Source: Kiritimatiellia bacterium (lineage in GTDB: Bacteria; Verrucomicrobiota; Kiritimatiellia; RFP12; DVOR01). Taken from it: a DNA stretch of 64,000 bases. The stretch is taken from contig JAFXKZ010000002.1 in NCBI GenBank assembly GCA_017531445.1, positions 637,286 to 701,285 on the forward strand. Reading direction: 5' to 3'. This document shows positions 9,182 to 18,118 of this stretch, piece after piece. The position numbers and the translations under genes were made by a program. The notes under the pieces were generated by a model. The model was not told where the DNA came from. It worked only from the letters and a program-made list of their open reading frames with translations, and did not search any database. Numbering within the stretch: position 1 is the first letter of the stretch; every line of letters begins with the position of its first letter.

Positions 9182-9934
9182 ATGAAAAAACTGACGCTTC
9201 TTCTGACCCTCCTTTTGCCGTTCTTCTGGCTCTCTGCGCAGGAAACGCCGCAAGCAGCATCGCAAAATCCTGCCATCATCCCCACCCACCGCCAGCATCT
9301 TCAGTGGTGGAAAGTGCGTCTGGAGCAGAAAGAAGCCCTGGCCAACCGTCAATATGACACTGTGCTGCTGGGCGACTCCATCACGCACAACTGGGACGTC
9401 TTCGCCCCCGACCTTCAAAATCACTATTTCGGCGATGCGCTCAATCTCGGTTTCAGCGGCGACCGGACGCAAGATGTGCTGTGGCGTATCGCCCGCATCG
9501 ATTGGAACGTTGTCGCCCCCAAACGCATCCAGTTGATGATCGGCACCAATAATACCGGCCACGATCTCAACGCGAAACCGGAAGATACCTTTGAAGGGAT
9601 CCGCGCCATCGTCAATTATCTTGCCGAGCATTGCCCGCAAGCACGGATTACCGTCTTGCACATCTTCCCCAGAGGAGCCAATAAAGACGACCCCAAACGC
9701 ATCATCAATCAAAAAATCAATCAGCTTATCCCCACCTTGGAGAATGGCTCCACCATCGTTTGCCGCGACCTCTCGTCTCTTTACCTGCAAGCAGACGGTC
9801 ATACTTTGCGGCGGGAACTGATGCCCGACCTGCTCCACCCCAACAAGGAAGGTTGCCGTCTCTGGGGAGAAGCCATCGCCCCGGAATTTATGGGCACTCC
9901 CGCAGCAACCGCCGCACCGCAAGCCCAGCCTTGA
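9182..9934 (+). CDS. Secreted SGNH/GDSL-family esterase
   Basis: 250 residues. A signal peptide (KKLTLLLTLLLPFFWLSA, cleavage near residue 20) directs export. The SGNH blocks are complete: block I LLGDSITHNW with the nucleophile Ser, block II Gly in LGFSGDR, block III Asn in IGTNNTG, and block V in DLLHPNKEG supplying Asp and His. The sequence resembles the acetylhydrolase/sialate O-acetylesterase-like GDSL group, which removes acyl groups from sugars or lipids. The tail is Ala/Pro/Gln-rich. It is monocistronic, with its own promoter and a terminator about 100 bases downstream. The substrate cannot be assigned from sequence. Confidence 0.88.
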   Translation: MKKLTLLLTLLLPFFWLSAQETPQAASQNPAIIPTHRQHLQWWKVRLEQKEALANRQYDTVLLGDSITHNWDVFAPDLQNHYFGDALNLGFSGDRTQDVLWRIARIDWNVVAPKRIQLMIGTNNTGHDLNAKPEDTFEGIRAIVNYLAEHCPQARITVLHIFPRGANKDDPKRIINQKINQLIPTLENGSTIVCRDLSSLYLQADGHTLRRELMPDLLHPNKEGCRLWGEAIAPEFMGTPAATAAPQAQP

Positions 9935-10037
9935 GCCGGCAGTCCGGACAGATCGGGGAAAAGGCGTCTCCAAAAACCGCACTTTACGCGTTTTCCCGAA
10001 AGCATTACCGCCTCTGAAGCCCCCCTTGTTGATCCCC

Positions 10038-10076
10038 TTTCGCCTGCATTGCCGCAGGCGAAACTTTTTACTTTTT
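10038..10076 (+). terminator. Rho-independent terminator after SGNH gene
   Basis: A 10-bp stem TTTCGCCTGC/GCAGGCGAAA with loop ATTGCC is followed by a T-rich run. It lies 104 bases after the stop codon. Confidence 0.8.
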
Positions 10077-10176
10077 TGTTATTGCCCAATCCCGCGCAGT
10101 GGTGATGCCTGTCTGTTCACTACCTCTGCCCTAGGCACGGAGCAACGTTTTTCTTCCCCGGAGACGCCGCCTGAAG

Positions 10177-10264
10177 TTCGCCCATGTTCACGCGCAACTT
10201 CGGCGATGTTCCCTGCCCGTTTCGCCCATGTTCAAACGCCGTTTCGCCCATGTTCAAACGCCAC
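10177..10264 (+). repeat. 22-bp-period intergenic array A1 (four units)
   Basis: Four direct cores start at 10177, 10199, 10221 and 10243, exactly 22 bases apart: TTCGCCCATGTTC, TTCGGCGATGTTC, TTCGCCCATGTTC, TTCGCCCATGTTC. The 9-base linkers vary, and the last two units share CAAACG after the core. The array sits 100 bases before the gap promoter. A period of 22 cannot be coding. It is the most regular member of the dispersed family. Confidence 0.85.
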
Positions 10265-10364
10265 GCCATGGGACTTCATTCCCGCCGCCCTGCACCCGTT
10301 ACCCTCCCCCCTGTGACACCCCCTTGCATCCGGCACGAAAAAAACACCTATTCCGGCGATTTAA

Positions 10365-11471
<1,107 letters not shown>

Positions 11472-11490
11472 GTTCAGCACACTTACGACA

Positions 11491-11527
11491 AAGGGTTCCG
11501 GCACAAACGCCGGGGCCCTTTTAATTT
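11491..11527 (+). terminator. Rho-independent terminator after gap
   Basis: Stem AAGGGTTCCGGC pairs with GCCGGGGCCCTT (one G-T pair) across the loop ACAAAC, followed by TTTTAATTTT. Confidence 0.9.
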
Positions 11528-11588
11528 TCCGAGAACTGCTCCGAAGTGCCTCTCTCCTTTCATTGTGCCGCCATCCCTCCCTCTTCCC

Positions 11589-13232
11589 ATGCTCACCTTC
11601 CGTTCCCTTCAGCCAAACCTTGCAGTACAAGCCGAACACATCGTCCGGACACTTCAGAACGCCGGCTTTACCGCCTACTTCGCAGGGGGGTGCGTCCGGG
11701 ATGCACTCCGGGATGCCGTCATCAAAGACATTGATATTGCCACTTCCGCCACCCCGGAAGAGGTGGGCGCACTTTTCCCTGCACAGAGCGTTGGCGTGGG
11801 GAAAAGCTTTGGGGTGATGTTAGTCGTGCTCAACGGCATCTCCTATGACGTGGCGACCTTTCGCACCGATGGCGGCTATCAGGATGGGCGTCATCCGGAA
11901 TCTGTCACCTACGATACCGCAGAGCATGACGCACAGCGGCGCGACTTCACAGTCAACGCACTCTTTTACGATCCCGTTACGGAAGAAGTTATCGACTACG
12001 TTGGCGGCGTAAGCGATCTGAAAGCCGGGATACTCCGCGCCATCGGCACCCCGTTAAAGCGTTTTCAAGAAGATCGCTTGCGCCTCCTGCGCGCCATTCG
12101 CTTTGCGGCCGTCTGCGGATGGACGATCGAAGATCACACCTGGGCAGCTCTTTGCGCTGAAGCACCGCAGCTTATGTGTGTCAGCATGGAACGGATCCGC
12201 ATCGAGTTCATTCGCACGCTCTGCGAATCAGCCAAGCCCTCTGAAGCACTGCACCTGTTGCGCGTCAGCGGTCTACTGCAACAGTTCTTTCCCGAAATGC
12301 TCCGACTCCACGGCTGTTTGCAAGATCCGCATTGGCATCCGGAAGGCGACGTGTGGCAACACACGGTCAAAATGCTCGATTTGCTCCCACCTCCACGCGC
12401 CCCGGAACTTGTTTGGGCGGTGCTCCTGCACGATATCGGAAAGCCCGATGCGCTCATTGTGAGCACCAAACCTGACGGGGCACCATGGTATCGCACACCG
12501 GGTCATGCCGCCGTTGGTGCACGGATGGCCGAACCCATTCTCCGACGCTTCAAAGTCCCCAATGAGGCCATCACTCGCATTACCACCGCCGTGCGCTACC
12601 ATATGCAGTTCGTTGAAATCCAAAAGATGCGAACCGCTTCATTGCGCCAAATGTTGGGGCGTCCCACAATTGCACTGGAACTGGAACTGCACCGCTTGGA
12701 CTGCCTCTCCTCTCATGCAAAGCTCGATCTCTATCACTTCGCAATGGAGCGTTTGGCCGCCTTTAAGGAAGCACCCGTCCTGCCGCCACCTGCGCTCACC
12801 GGCCACGATCTCCTTGCACTGGGTTACACCCCCTCGCCGCGTTTCGGTGCGTATCTCAAAAAGGCTTACACTGCCCAACTTGAAGGAGCCACCCGTGAAG
12901 CTCTCCTCTTCCACGCACTTTGCCACGCACCCGGTCACTCCAATCGCACCAAACGCATTGCCTTTGTCCTTGACGCTTCCGGCAATATTCCCCTCTTCCC
13001 GGCGTGGGAACAGCGAACCGCGCGCGCTGATTGGCAAGTCTCTTTAATTGTTCCCGTCGGCATCCCGTGGAAGCAACCCCTCCCTGAAGCCGCGCAACTC
13101 TACCGCCTTGTCACCGACTGCGCCGGCAACACAGACTATCCCCCCAAAAACACCTTCGACCTCCTCATCTGCTCTGGCCCGGATCTTCCCCCAGACCTCC
13201 TCGCCACAGCCCACAACCACCTCCACCTCTGA
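11589..13232 (+). CDS. cca: CCA tRNA nucleotidyltransferase with HD domain and C-terminal extension
   Basis: 547 residues. The nucleotidyltransferase head shows the GG motif (FAGGCVRDALRD) and the metal-binding DIDIATSA. The RRDFTVNALFYD and RLLRAIRFAA segments that follow are diagnostic of the CCA/poly(A) polymerase family. An HD phosphohydrolase domain follows (HPEGDVWQHT, LLHDIGKP, HAAVGA). The last 100 residues, from about NRTKRIAFVLDASG, are not part of the usual enzyme and look like an alpha/beta domain of unknown role. The start at ATG 11589 was chosen; a GTG at 11565 is also in frame, and neither has a clear ribosome site. The enzyme adds or repairs CCA ends of tRNAs; an A-adding-only or poly(A) polymerase role is possible. 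Confidence 0.88.
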   Translation: MLTFRSLQPNLAVQAEHIVRTLQNAGFTAYFAGGCVRDALRDAVIKDIDIATSATPEEVGALFPAQSVGVGKSFGVMLVVLNGISYDVATFRTDGGYQDGRHPESVTYDTAEHDAQRRDFTVNALFYDPVTEEVIDYVGGVSDLKAGILRAIGTPLKRFQEDRLRLLRAIRFAAVCGWTIEDHTWAALCAEAPQLMCVSMERIRIEFIRTLCESAKPSEALHLLRVSGLLQQFFPEMLRLHGCLQDPHWHPEGDVWQHTVKMLDLLPPPRAPELVWAVLLHDIGKPDALIVSTKPDGAPWYRTPGHAAVGARMAEPILRRFKVPNEAITRITTAVRYHMQFVEIQKMRTASLRQMLGRPTIALELELHRLDCLSSHAKLDLYHFAMERLAAFKEAPVLPPPALTGHDLLALGYTPSPRFGAYLKKAYTAQLEGATREALLFHALCHAPGHSNRTKRIAFVLDASGNIPLFPAWEQRTARADWQVSLIVPVGIPWKQPLPEAAQLYRLVTDCAGNTDYPPKNTFDLLICSGPDLPPDLLATAHNHLHL

Positions 13233-13380
13233 GTGACACAGCGTATCCGACAAGCGCCGCACGAGCGCACTGCACCCTCCCGACACGCTGACAGAATCTA
13301 CTTAAGAATCTGACGCGTCTTCACCCCGATTGTATTGAAGACTAATAGTAGTATTTCTCTAACCGTCTCTTAAACAAAAC

Positions 13381-13402
13381 TGCACGGAGCATGCTCCGTG
13401 CA
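13381..13402 (-). terminator. Terminator after BspA-like gene
   Basis: A perfect 22-base palindrome (arms TGCACGGAGCA/TGCTCCGTGCA) is followed on the minus strand by GTTTTGTTT. It lies 27 bases after the stop at 13430. Confidence 0.8.
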
Positions 13403-13429
13403 AAAGAAAATCAAAACGAAATCTTCGGA

Positions 13430-14779
13430 TTACTGCTTTTCTGGGACAACAAATTTATAGAATGCAGCCTTCTCATCTGCAGGCAACGAAACTTGAATCT
13501 TATCCGATTCTACCGTAGTAGCATTTGCCTCAAGCTCAACAGCTTCCCACTCACCATCCACGCTTGAAGCCTTCATCACCGAAATACCCACCGTCGCGCT
13601 CCCATCCTTAACTTCAATCACAGGTGCAGACAAAGCCATCTCCTGAAGTTGGTCCGAAGTAATCAGTTCGCCAGTTGCCACCTTTGTTTTAATAGTTGCC
13701 GTGGTTTTTGCTGCCGACTGCTCTGCAGTCAAAAGCTTTTCACCATCAATCTTGGCATTCACAGTGGATTCCACTTTTGCTTCAAGTGTCGCATCCATCG
13801 TATCATTAATCCATGATGTCAGTAACGCCTTTGGGAAGAAATTGGCAATTAGAACAATTTCCTCAACCTCTGGCATCGTGAAAGTTAACGTTGTCTCATT
13901 ACCGCCAATTCCCTCTGCATCACTGCTCCATCCCAGAAAGACATAACCTTCCTTAGGCGTAGCCGTCACAGAGACAACATCGCCGTGTTTATGCGTAGAA
14001 GTCGTTGTTTCCGTCGATCCTCCGTCAAAAATCGTAAGAATTTTTACCTCGCCTCCTACATATCTCCAAGGAACGTCAACAGGTAAATTCGGTGTTGGAT
14101 CCCCTGAATATTCGTGTTGGGCCTCTAGCGATTCACAAAGAGCTTTATGAGCACTCCATTCAATTGGATTGGAAATGTAATTTATTTCAGAAAAAGCCCG
14201 AATTGTCTGATAGCCAACACTGGGTGGCAATCCCATGAATGTCACCGCAACAACTTTTCTTCCACTAAATGCATAATCATCAATCGTTTTAACACTTTCA
14301 GGGATAGTAATTGATTTTAATGACGTACACTCTGAAAATGTATACTCATAAATCCGACTGATATTAGGAAGGTGAAGTTTTTTTAATGCGAGGCAATTTC
14401 TAAACGCATAAGATCCAATACTCGTGACGTTATTGGGGATAATAATTGAATACAACGCAGAACATCCATCAAAAGCATAAGAACCGATTTTAGTAACAGA
14501 CGTTGGGATTTCAATGGTGGAAATGGCCACACATCCTTCAAACGCTCCGGAACCAATATATGTAACGGGACAGCCTCCTAATGTCTTTGGAATTATGATA
14601 TTGCCAGCAGTATTCGTCGGGATTACACTTACACTGTAACCTCCACTTGAATTTGAAAGATGCGCTTCTCCATTTGAAATTTTGTATGTCCACGTAATTT
14701 CTGTCTCAGGGTCTGTCCATGTGTCTGCAAAAAGTGCTGTTGTTAAACAGACGAGTGATGCGATCAACAATCGTTTCAT
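13430..14779 (-). CDS. BspA/TpLRR leucine-rich-repeat surface protein with InlB-B-like domain
   Basis: 449 residues. A signal peptide (KRLLIASLVCLTTALFA) is followed by TpLRR/LRR_5 repeats of about 23 residues at roughly residues 70-200, for example IGSGAFEGCVAISTIEIP, IGSYAFDGCSALYSIIIP and IGSYAFRNCLALKKLHLP. A divergent InlB B-repeat type module follows (GDVVSVTATPKEGYVFLGWS). The Lys/Glu-rich C-terminal third resembles adhesin stalks. No PEP-CTERM or sortase tail is present. The start was chosen at 14779 because a perfect AAGGAGG lies 5 bases upstream. The base composition is AT-richer than its neighbours. The likely role is surface binding or interaction with host or other microbes. See the separate entry for the unusual leader. 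Confidence 0.85.
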   Translation of the reverse strand: MKRLLIASLVCLTTALFADTWTDPETEITWTYKISNGEAHLSNSSGGYSVSVIPTNTAGNIIIPKTLGGCPVTYIGSGAFEGCVAISTIEIPTSVTKIGSYAFDGCSALYSIIIPNNVTSIGSYAFRNCLALKKLHLPNISRIYEYTFSECTSLKSITIPESVKTIDDYAFSGRKVVAVTFMGLPPSVGYQTIRAFSEINYISNPIEWSAHKALCESLEAQHEYSGDPTPNLPVDVPWRYVGGEVKILTIFDGGSTETTTSTHKHGDVVSVTATPKEGYVFLGWSSDAEGIGGNETTLTFTMPEVEEIVLIANFFPKALLTSWINDTMDATLEAKVESTVNAKIDGEKLLTAEQSAAKTTATIKTKVATGELITSDQLQEMALSAPVIEVKDGSATVGISVMKASSVDGEWEAVELEANATTVESDKIQVSLPADEKAAFYKFVVPEKQ

Positions 14780-14783
14780 ATCA

Positions 14784-14879
14784 ACCTCCTTGTTGTTTTT
14801 AGAAGGAGGTAAAAGAAAAACCTCCTTCAGTGTTTCAAGGGAGGTTGTAGGAGACCTAACGTAGAGACACTGAAGGAGG
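14784..14879 (-). promoter_or_regulatory. Structured mRNA leader with mutually exclusive helices around the ribosome site
   Basis: On the transcript four complementary segments follow in order. A is CCTCCTTCAGTGT (14879 to 14867). B is ACACTGAAGGAGG (14833 to 14821). C is ACCTCCTTC (14810 to 14802). The ribosome site is AAGGAGG (14791 to 14785). A pairs with B over 13 bp, B with C over 9 bp (loop of 9 U/C bases), and C with the ribosome site over 8 bp. A-B pairing leaves C free to cover the ribosome site; B-C pairing exposes it. This is the logic of an attenuation or riboswitch-like leader, read directly from complementarity. The signal sensed is unknown. Confidence 0.6.
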
Positions 14880-15003
14880 AAACACGCACGCGCGTGCAAC
14901 CTCAAACGTGACGTCTACGTTGAAACTTCCTACATTTCCCTTGACGTACCGTTTGCGTTACCGCAAAAAGATAGATACTATGGCTCACCCATAGTGTGCG
15001 CTT

Positions 15004-15033
15004 ATTGTAGAGCACATTTGCAACACTTTTCAA
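15004..15033 (-). promoter_or_regulatory. Promoter of BspA-like gene
   Basis: On the minus strand TTGAAA (15033-15028), an 18-base spacer, then TACAAT (15009-15004). This predicts a leader of about 215 bases that also contains hairpins at 14978-14996 (ACTATGG/CCATAGT) and 14951-14966 (TTTGCG/CGCAAA). Confidence 0.65.
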
Positions 15034-15259
15034 GTAAAAACTGCAACATTGTGATTGTGAATAAAATGAAACCGCACACGACACGTCGGGATGCGGCGTG
15101 TGACGGAACAGAAGGACGTCCCACTCGCCCCCATCATTAAGGGGCTCGAAATGGATGTGGTGTGCAGCAGGAGAGGATTCTATTCCACAGTTTAATCGGC
15201 GCGACAGAAGCAGATGGGATCCAGAGGACCCTCATTCATTTGCGCCACACAAGGCTTAC

Positions 15260-16063
15260 TTATGCACAACAAAAATAGATGAAGCCCAAAAGTCCCACCA
15301 CAAGACAGTAAAAACCAAAACGCCAGAAGTGACGGCGGTTGAGCAAGCGCACCATCCACGCCACACTGGCATAGCCCACCACCGCCGAAACGATAAAGCC
15401 GAGGATGGCCAGTCCGGGAGTAAGCCCCTCAAAGGCACTTTCGCCCGTCTCACCCATTGCCTTTAACACGTGGAGCAGATTCCCTCCAAGAATCACCGGC
15501 ACCACCATCAGAAAGGAAAATGCAGCAGCAGTCTCTGCCTTGATCCCCAGAAAGCGCGACATCGCAATGGTGCTGCCACTGCGCGAAACGCCCGGCAGCA
15601 TGGCGACTGCTTGCGCGATTCCCATCAAAAATCCACGTAACGGCGTAACCTGTTTCCCTGCATCATGCCCCCACAACCGCGTGGTCAAGAGCAAACATCC
15701 TGTAAAAACAAGACAACCAGAGACAAATAACGGCGACTCGGCGGAGGCTTCCAATTGCGCTTCACAGGTCATCCCCAGCACAACAGCAGGAATCATTGAA
15801 AGGAGCACCGCCACCGCAAACATCCATGCTTGGCGCGCTCCACGAAACATCCCCGTTACAATCTCGACGATCAAACGATGGTAATAGACCAATACCGCCA
15901 CCACCGTGCCGCCATGCAACAGGAGTTCCACGCCAAGGCCACTCATTGCCTCAAACCCCAAGAAGTGCTTTGCCAAGACCAAATGCCCCGAGGAGCTCAC
16001 CGGCAAAAACTCCGTCAATCCTTGCACGATCGCAAGCAACGCCATCTGAAAATACGTGTCCAT
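15260..16063 (-). CDS. uppP: Undecaprenyl-diphosphate phosphatase
   Basis: 267 residues, mostly TM helices. It carries the two family signatures: QGLTEFLPVSSSGHLVL (residues about 14-30) and GIAQAVAMLPGVSRSGSTI (middle), with the catalytic Glu, Ser/His and Arg residues. It recycles undecaprenyl diphosphate to the monophosphate carrier for peptidoglycan and surface polysaccharide synthesis, at the cytoplasmic membrane. The start at 16063 gives the standard N-terminus MDTYFQMALLAIVQG; an upstream in-frame start at 16123 would add 20 non-family residues and lie upstream of the promoter. GC-rich composition like the core genes, unlike the AT-rich genes on both sides. Confidence 0.95.
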   Translation of the reverse strand: MDTYFQMALLAIVQGLTEFLPVSSSGHLVLAKHFLGFEAMSGLGVELLLHGGTVVAVLVYYHRLIVEIVTGMFRGARQAWMFAVAVLLSMIPAVVLGMTCEAQLEASAESPLFVSGCLVFTGCLLLTTRLWGHDAGKQVTPLRGFLMGIAQAVAMLPGVSRSGSTIAMSRFLGIKAETAAAFSFLMVVPVILGGNLLHVLKAMGETGESAFEGLTPGLAILGFIVSAVVGYASVAWMVRLLNRRHFWRFGFYCLVVGLLGFIYFCCA

Positions 16064-16070
16064 AGCAAAC

Positions 16071-16079
16071 AGTATAGCA
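16071..16079 (-). promoter_or_regulatory. Extended -10 promoter of uppP, probably leaderless
   Basis: TGCTATACT on the minus strand ends only 7 bases before the ATG at 16063, so transcription should begin at or beside the start codon. No ribosome site is present. Confidence 0.6.
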
Positions 16080-16284
16080 CAGTTTCTTCGGCAGAGTTCC
16101 ACCTTCTGCACGTTCTCCGCCATCCGCCTTTTGGTTCAGCCAACTGCGCCCATCCCGCAACATGAGCGAACCTACGACTTCCCATCGGCGGTCTGACAAA
16201 TGATTATATCACCTGACTATCCAATGCTTTCTTGTCTTTCATTCCAAAACAACCTTTCTCACTGCACTTACACACGCATCGCGA

Positions 16285-16807
16285 TCATACCCCTTTTCCT
16301 TTGCGTATATCGGCTAGCACCTTGCCCTTATACTTGAAGTATTGCGGTCCGGGAACAGGATGTTTACACTTCAACAGATATTTCGCCAATGCGGAAAGAG
16401 ACGTGGTTTCATTGGCAAACCGGACATGGCAATCATCAAGACCAATTTCTTGATACAGTTGACTCGCCCATGTCCAGCATCAAGAACGCAAAACACGTCC
16501 TTCCAAGACCTTCCAGCAAGGTGCCTATTAGATACAGAGCCTTGTCATCAAGTGCAAGGAAGCGGTCGTAGCAAATGCCGCAGATGGTCTTTAGGACTTT
16601 ATAGCAATGTTTCCCGAACGCCTCGAAATCGGATTCCGCAAATTCACCGTTGGAGTGCGACAGTCGTTTGAATCTATCACAATCTGTGACCAGTTCAACG
16701 GTCTCCTCAAGGGGAAGTGTGGCTCGCCGTGCCCAGCCGTCTAACAGGGTGACAACCCGAGGGTGGCTATCTCTCTTTACCGTATGTTCTGTTCTTGTCG
16801 ATGTCAT
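16285..16807 (-). pseudogene. Frameshifted ORF of unknown family
   Basis: An open frame from ATG 16807 runs 124 codons to a stop at 16436. Shifting one base forward near 16475 opens a second protein-like frame (WASQLYQEIGLDDCHV, then CKHPVPGPQYFKYKGKVLAD) that ends in a natural-looking basic tail and a stop at 16285-16287. Composition and residue patterns suggest one former protein of about 170 residues split by a single-base indel. A TGCTACAAT promoter (about 16840-16848) and a small ACACGT/ACGTGT hairpin precede it. I do not recognise the family. It could also be two unrelated ORFs or a sequencing error. Confidence 0.4.
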
Positions 16808-17016
16808 CGCTTTTGTTTCACACGTATGCACGTGTGCTTATTGTAGCAAAACTATCTATATACTTGGACGTTTGCCACTTCTTAGGTATTTCAAAACTAT
16901 GAAAAGTGCACAATATCGAAGAATGGAAATATCCTAGCTCTCGAGCAAGTAAAACCATACACCCTTGGGAAATCCTCTTTGTCATCCTTTGCTACGCGAC
17001 TTGTACCTTCGCCACC

Positions 17017-17172
17017 CTACTTCCCGCGGCGAAGCCACTCACCAATAGTATCAACGAAGAGAATGAAGCAAATAAACCCTACAACTCCGACCGCCACCAT
17101 ACAAGCAAACGTCACTGGCGACCACCACAAAATTAACCCCGCCACAAACATCAAAACGCCGCCAAAGCCCAC
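17017..17172 (-). CDS. Small two-helix membrane protein (hypothetical)
   Basis: 51 residues from a GTG start with an AGGGTGG sequence 5 bases upstream; a TTG at 17187 is an alternative. Two hydrophobic helices (FGGVLMFVAGLILWW and VAVGVVGFICFILFV) are followed by the amphipathic basic tail DTIGEWLRRGK. The compact layout is that of a genuine membrane peptide, but no family was recognised and no neighbour explains it. It lies in the AT-rich accessory region between the frameshifted ORF and the NERD gene. Confidence 0.4.
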   Translation of the reverse strand: MGFGGVLMFVAGLILWWSPVTFACMVAVGVVGFICFILFVDTIGEWLRRGK

Positions 17173-17347
17173 ATACCACCCTACCAAAATTTAACCACGA
17201 ATTAACGAATTGATCCCAATACACTGCATATGGGAATTAGATACTTAAAAACACAGAATAAAACAAAACCAACACTGTATGTGAAGTTTCAGAACCTACA
17301 AAATCCGTCAAATAACCGAAAACCGCCTCGCTTGAGACGCAGAAAGG

Positions 17348-18007
17348 TTACACCTTCTTTTCCCAACGTGCCTTTAGGTCTGCCGTATGCTTTTTCTTAT
17401 TTTCACGCGAATTTTCCATACGCTTCAAGCTCAAAATAGCGGTTAGACGTGCAACTTCTTCGGCTGTAAATACCTGTTCTTCAAAGGACAATACATATGC
17501 AGCCAAACCCCTTCTTCCCGTGACAAAACTCGGCACCAATTTCCCTGGCGTTGCGACCTCCAATTCCTCATTTGGGAAAAAGATTACATCATGCAACACC
17601 TCCAATGGCACATTCAGCACCTCTGCCAAAGCGCACCGATGACGATAGTTCTGCAAATACGGGTTCTGAAACGTATATCCGCGTCCATTTCGATAGACCT
17701 TCCACGTGCGATACTTCGTCTCTGCAGAAGCATACAACTTACCAGAGATTCCTTTAGCCTCAATCACAAAAATCCCAAAACGTGAAACAACCACATGGTC
17801 AATTTGCGTTGTACCACGCTTATCCTGGAGCATGACATCCGAAAATAGTTCATAACCCGATTTAGGCAACCACTGTTTTACTGCGAGTTTCCCAGCGAAC
17901 TCAGCCAAAACACCCTTAGCATGTTTCGTTCGCACCCAAAGACACATTCCCAAAAGTATCAATATAATCGGCCCAAACACCAAATTAAGACAAGTAAAAA
18001 AACTCAT
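17348..18007 (-). CDS. NERD-domain membrane-anchored protein
   Basis: 219 residues. One N-terminal TM helix (LVFGPIILILLGMCLWV) precedes a NERD (nuclease-related) domain. The core is visible as GYELFSDVMLQDKRGTTQID, then HVVVSRFGIFVIEAKGISGK, where Asp and Glu-x-Lys match the nuclease-like triad. The C-terminus is Lys/Glu-rich and probably coiled. The start at 18007 is supported by GGAG 7 bases upstream; in-frame starts further upstream lack this. It is divergent from the zinc-ribbon nuclease gene and shares its low GC. NERD proteins are often found with mobile or defence functions, but the biochemical role here is unproven. Confidence 0.75.
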   Translation of the reverse strand: MSFFTCLNLVFGPIILILLGMCLWVRTKHAKGVLAEFAGKLAVKQWLPKSGYELFSDVMLQDKRGTTQIDHVVVSRFGIFVIEAKGISGKLYASAETKYRTWKVYRNGRGYTFQNPYLQNYRHRCALAEVLNVPLEVLHDVIFFPNEELEVATPGKLVPSFVTGRRGLAAYVLSFEEQVFTAEEVARLTAILSLKRMENSRENKKKHTADLKARWEKKV

Positions 18008-18091
18008 ACAGCAACTCCATATCTTCAACACTTCCATTCTACCAAAGCATGATTTGAAAGACAAGAGAAGCATTGCGGGCTATTCTATTTA

Positions 18092-18100
18092 TGGTATGAT
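18092..18100 (+). promoter_or_regulatory. Extended -10 promoter for zinc-ribbon nuclease gene
   Basis: TGGTATGAT lies 18 bases before the GTG start, giving a very short leader of about 12 bases that contains GAGAGAG. Confidence 0.55.
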
Positions 18101-18118
18101 CTTCAGAGAGAGACCATT

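Noticed and set aside
10177..10264. CRISPR array
   Set aside because: The repeated core is only 13 bases with 9-base linkers, only four units occur, some units are inverted in other copies, and no cas gene is present.
15060..15259. Remnant of a coding sequence before uppP end
   Set aside because: A short readable run (KDVPLAPIIKGLEMDVVCSR) exists but has no start, length or family support.
16342..17136. Plus-strand frames in the 16-17 kb region
   Set aside because: No start signals or recognisable domains; composition does not resemble protein.
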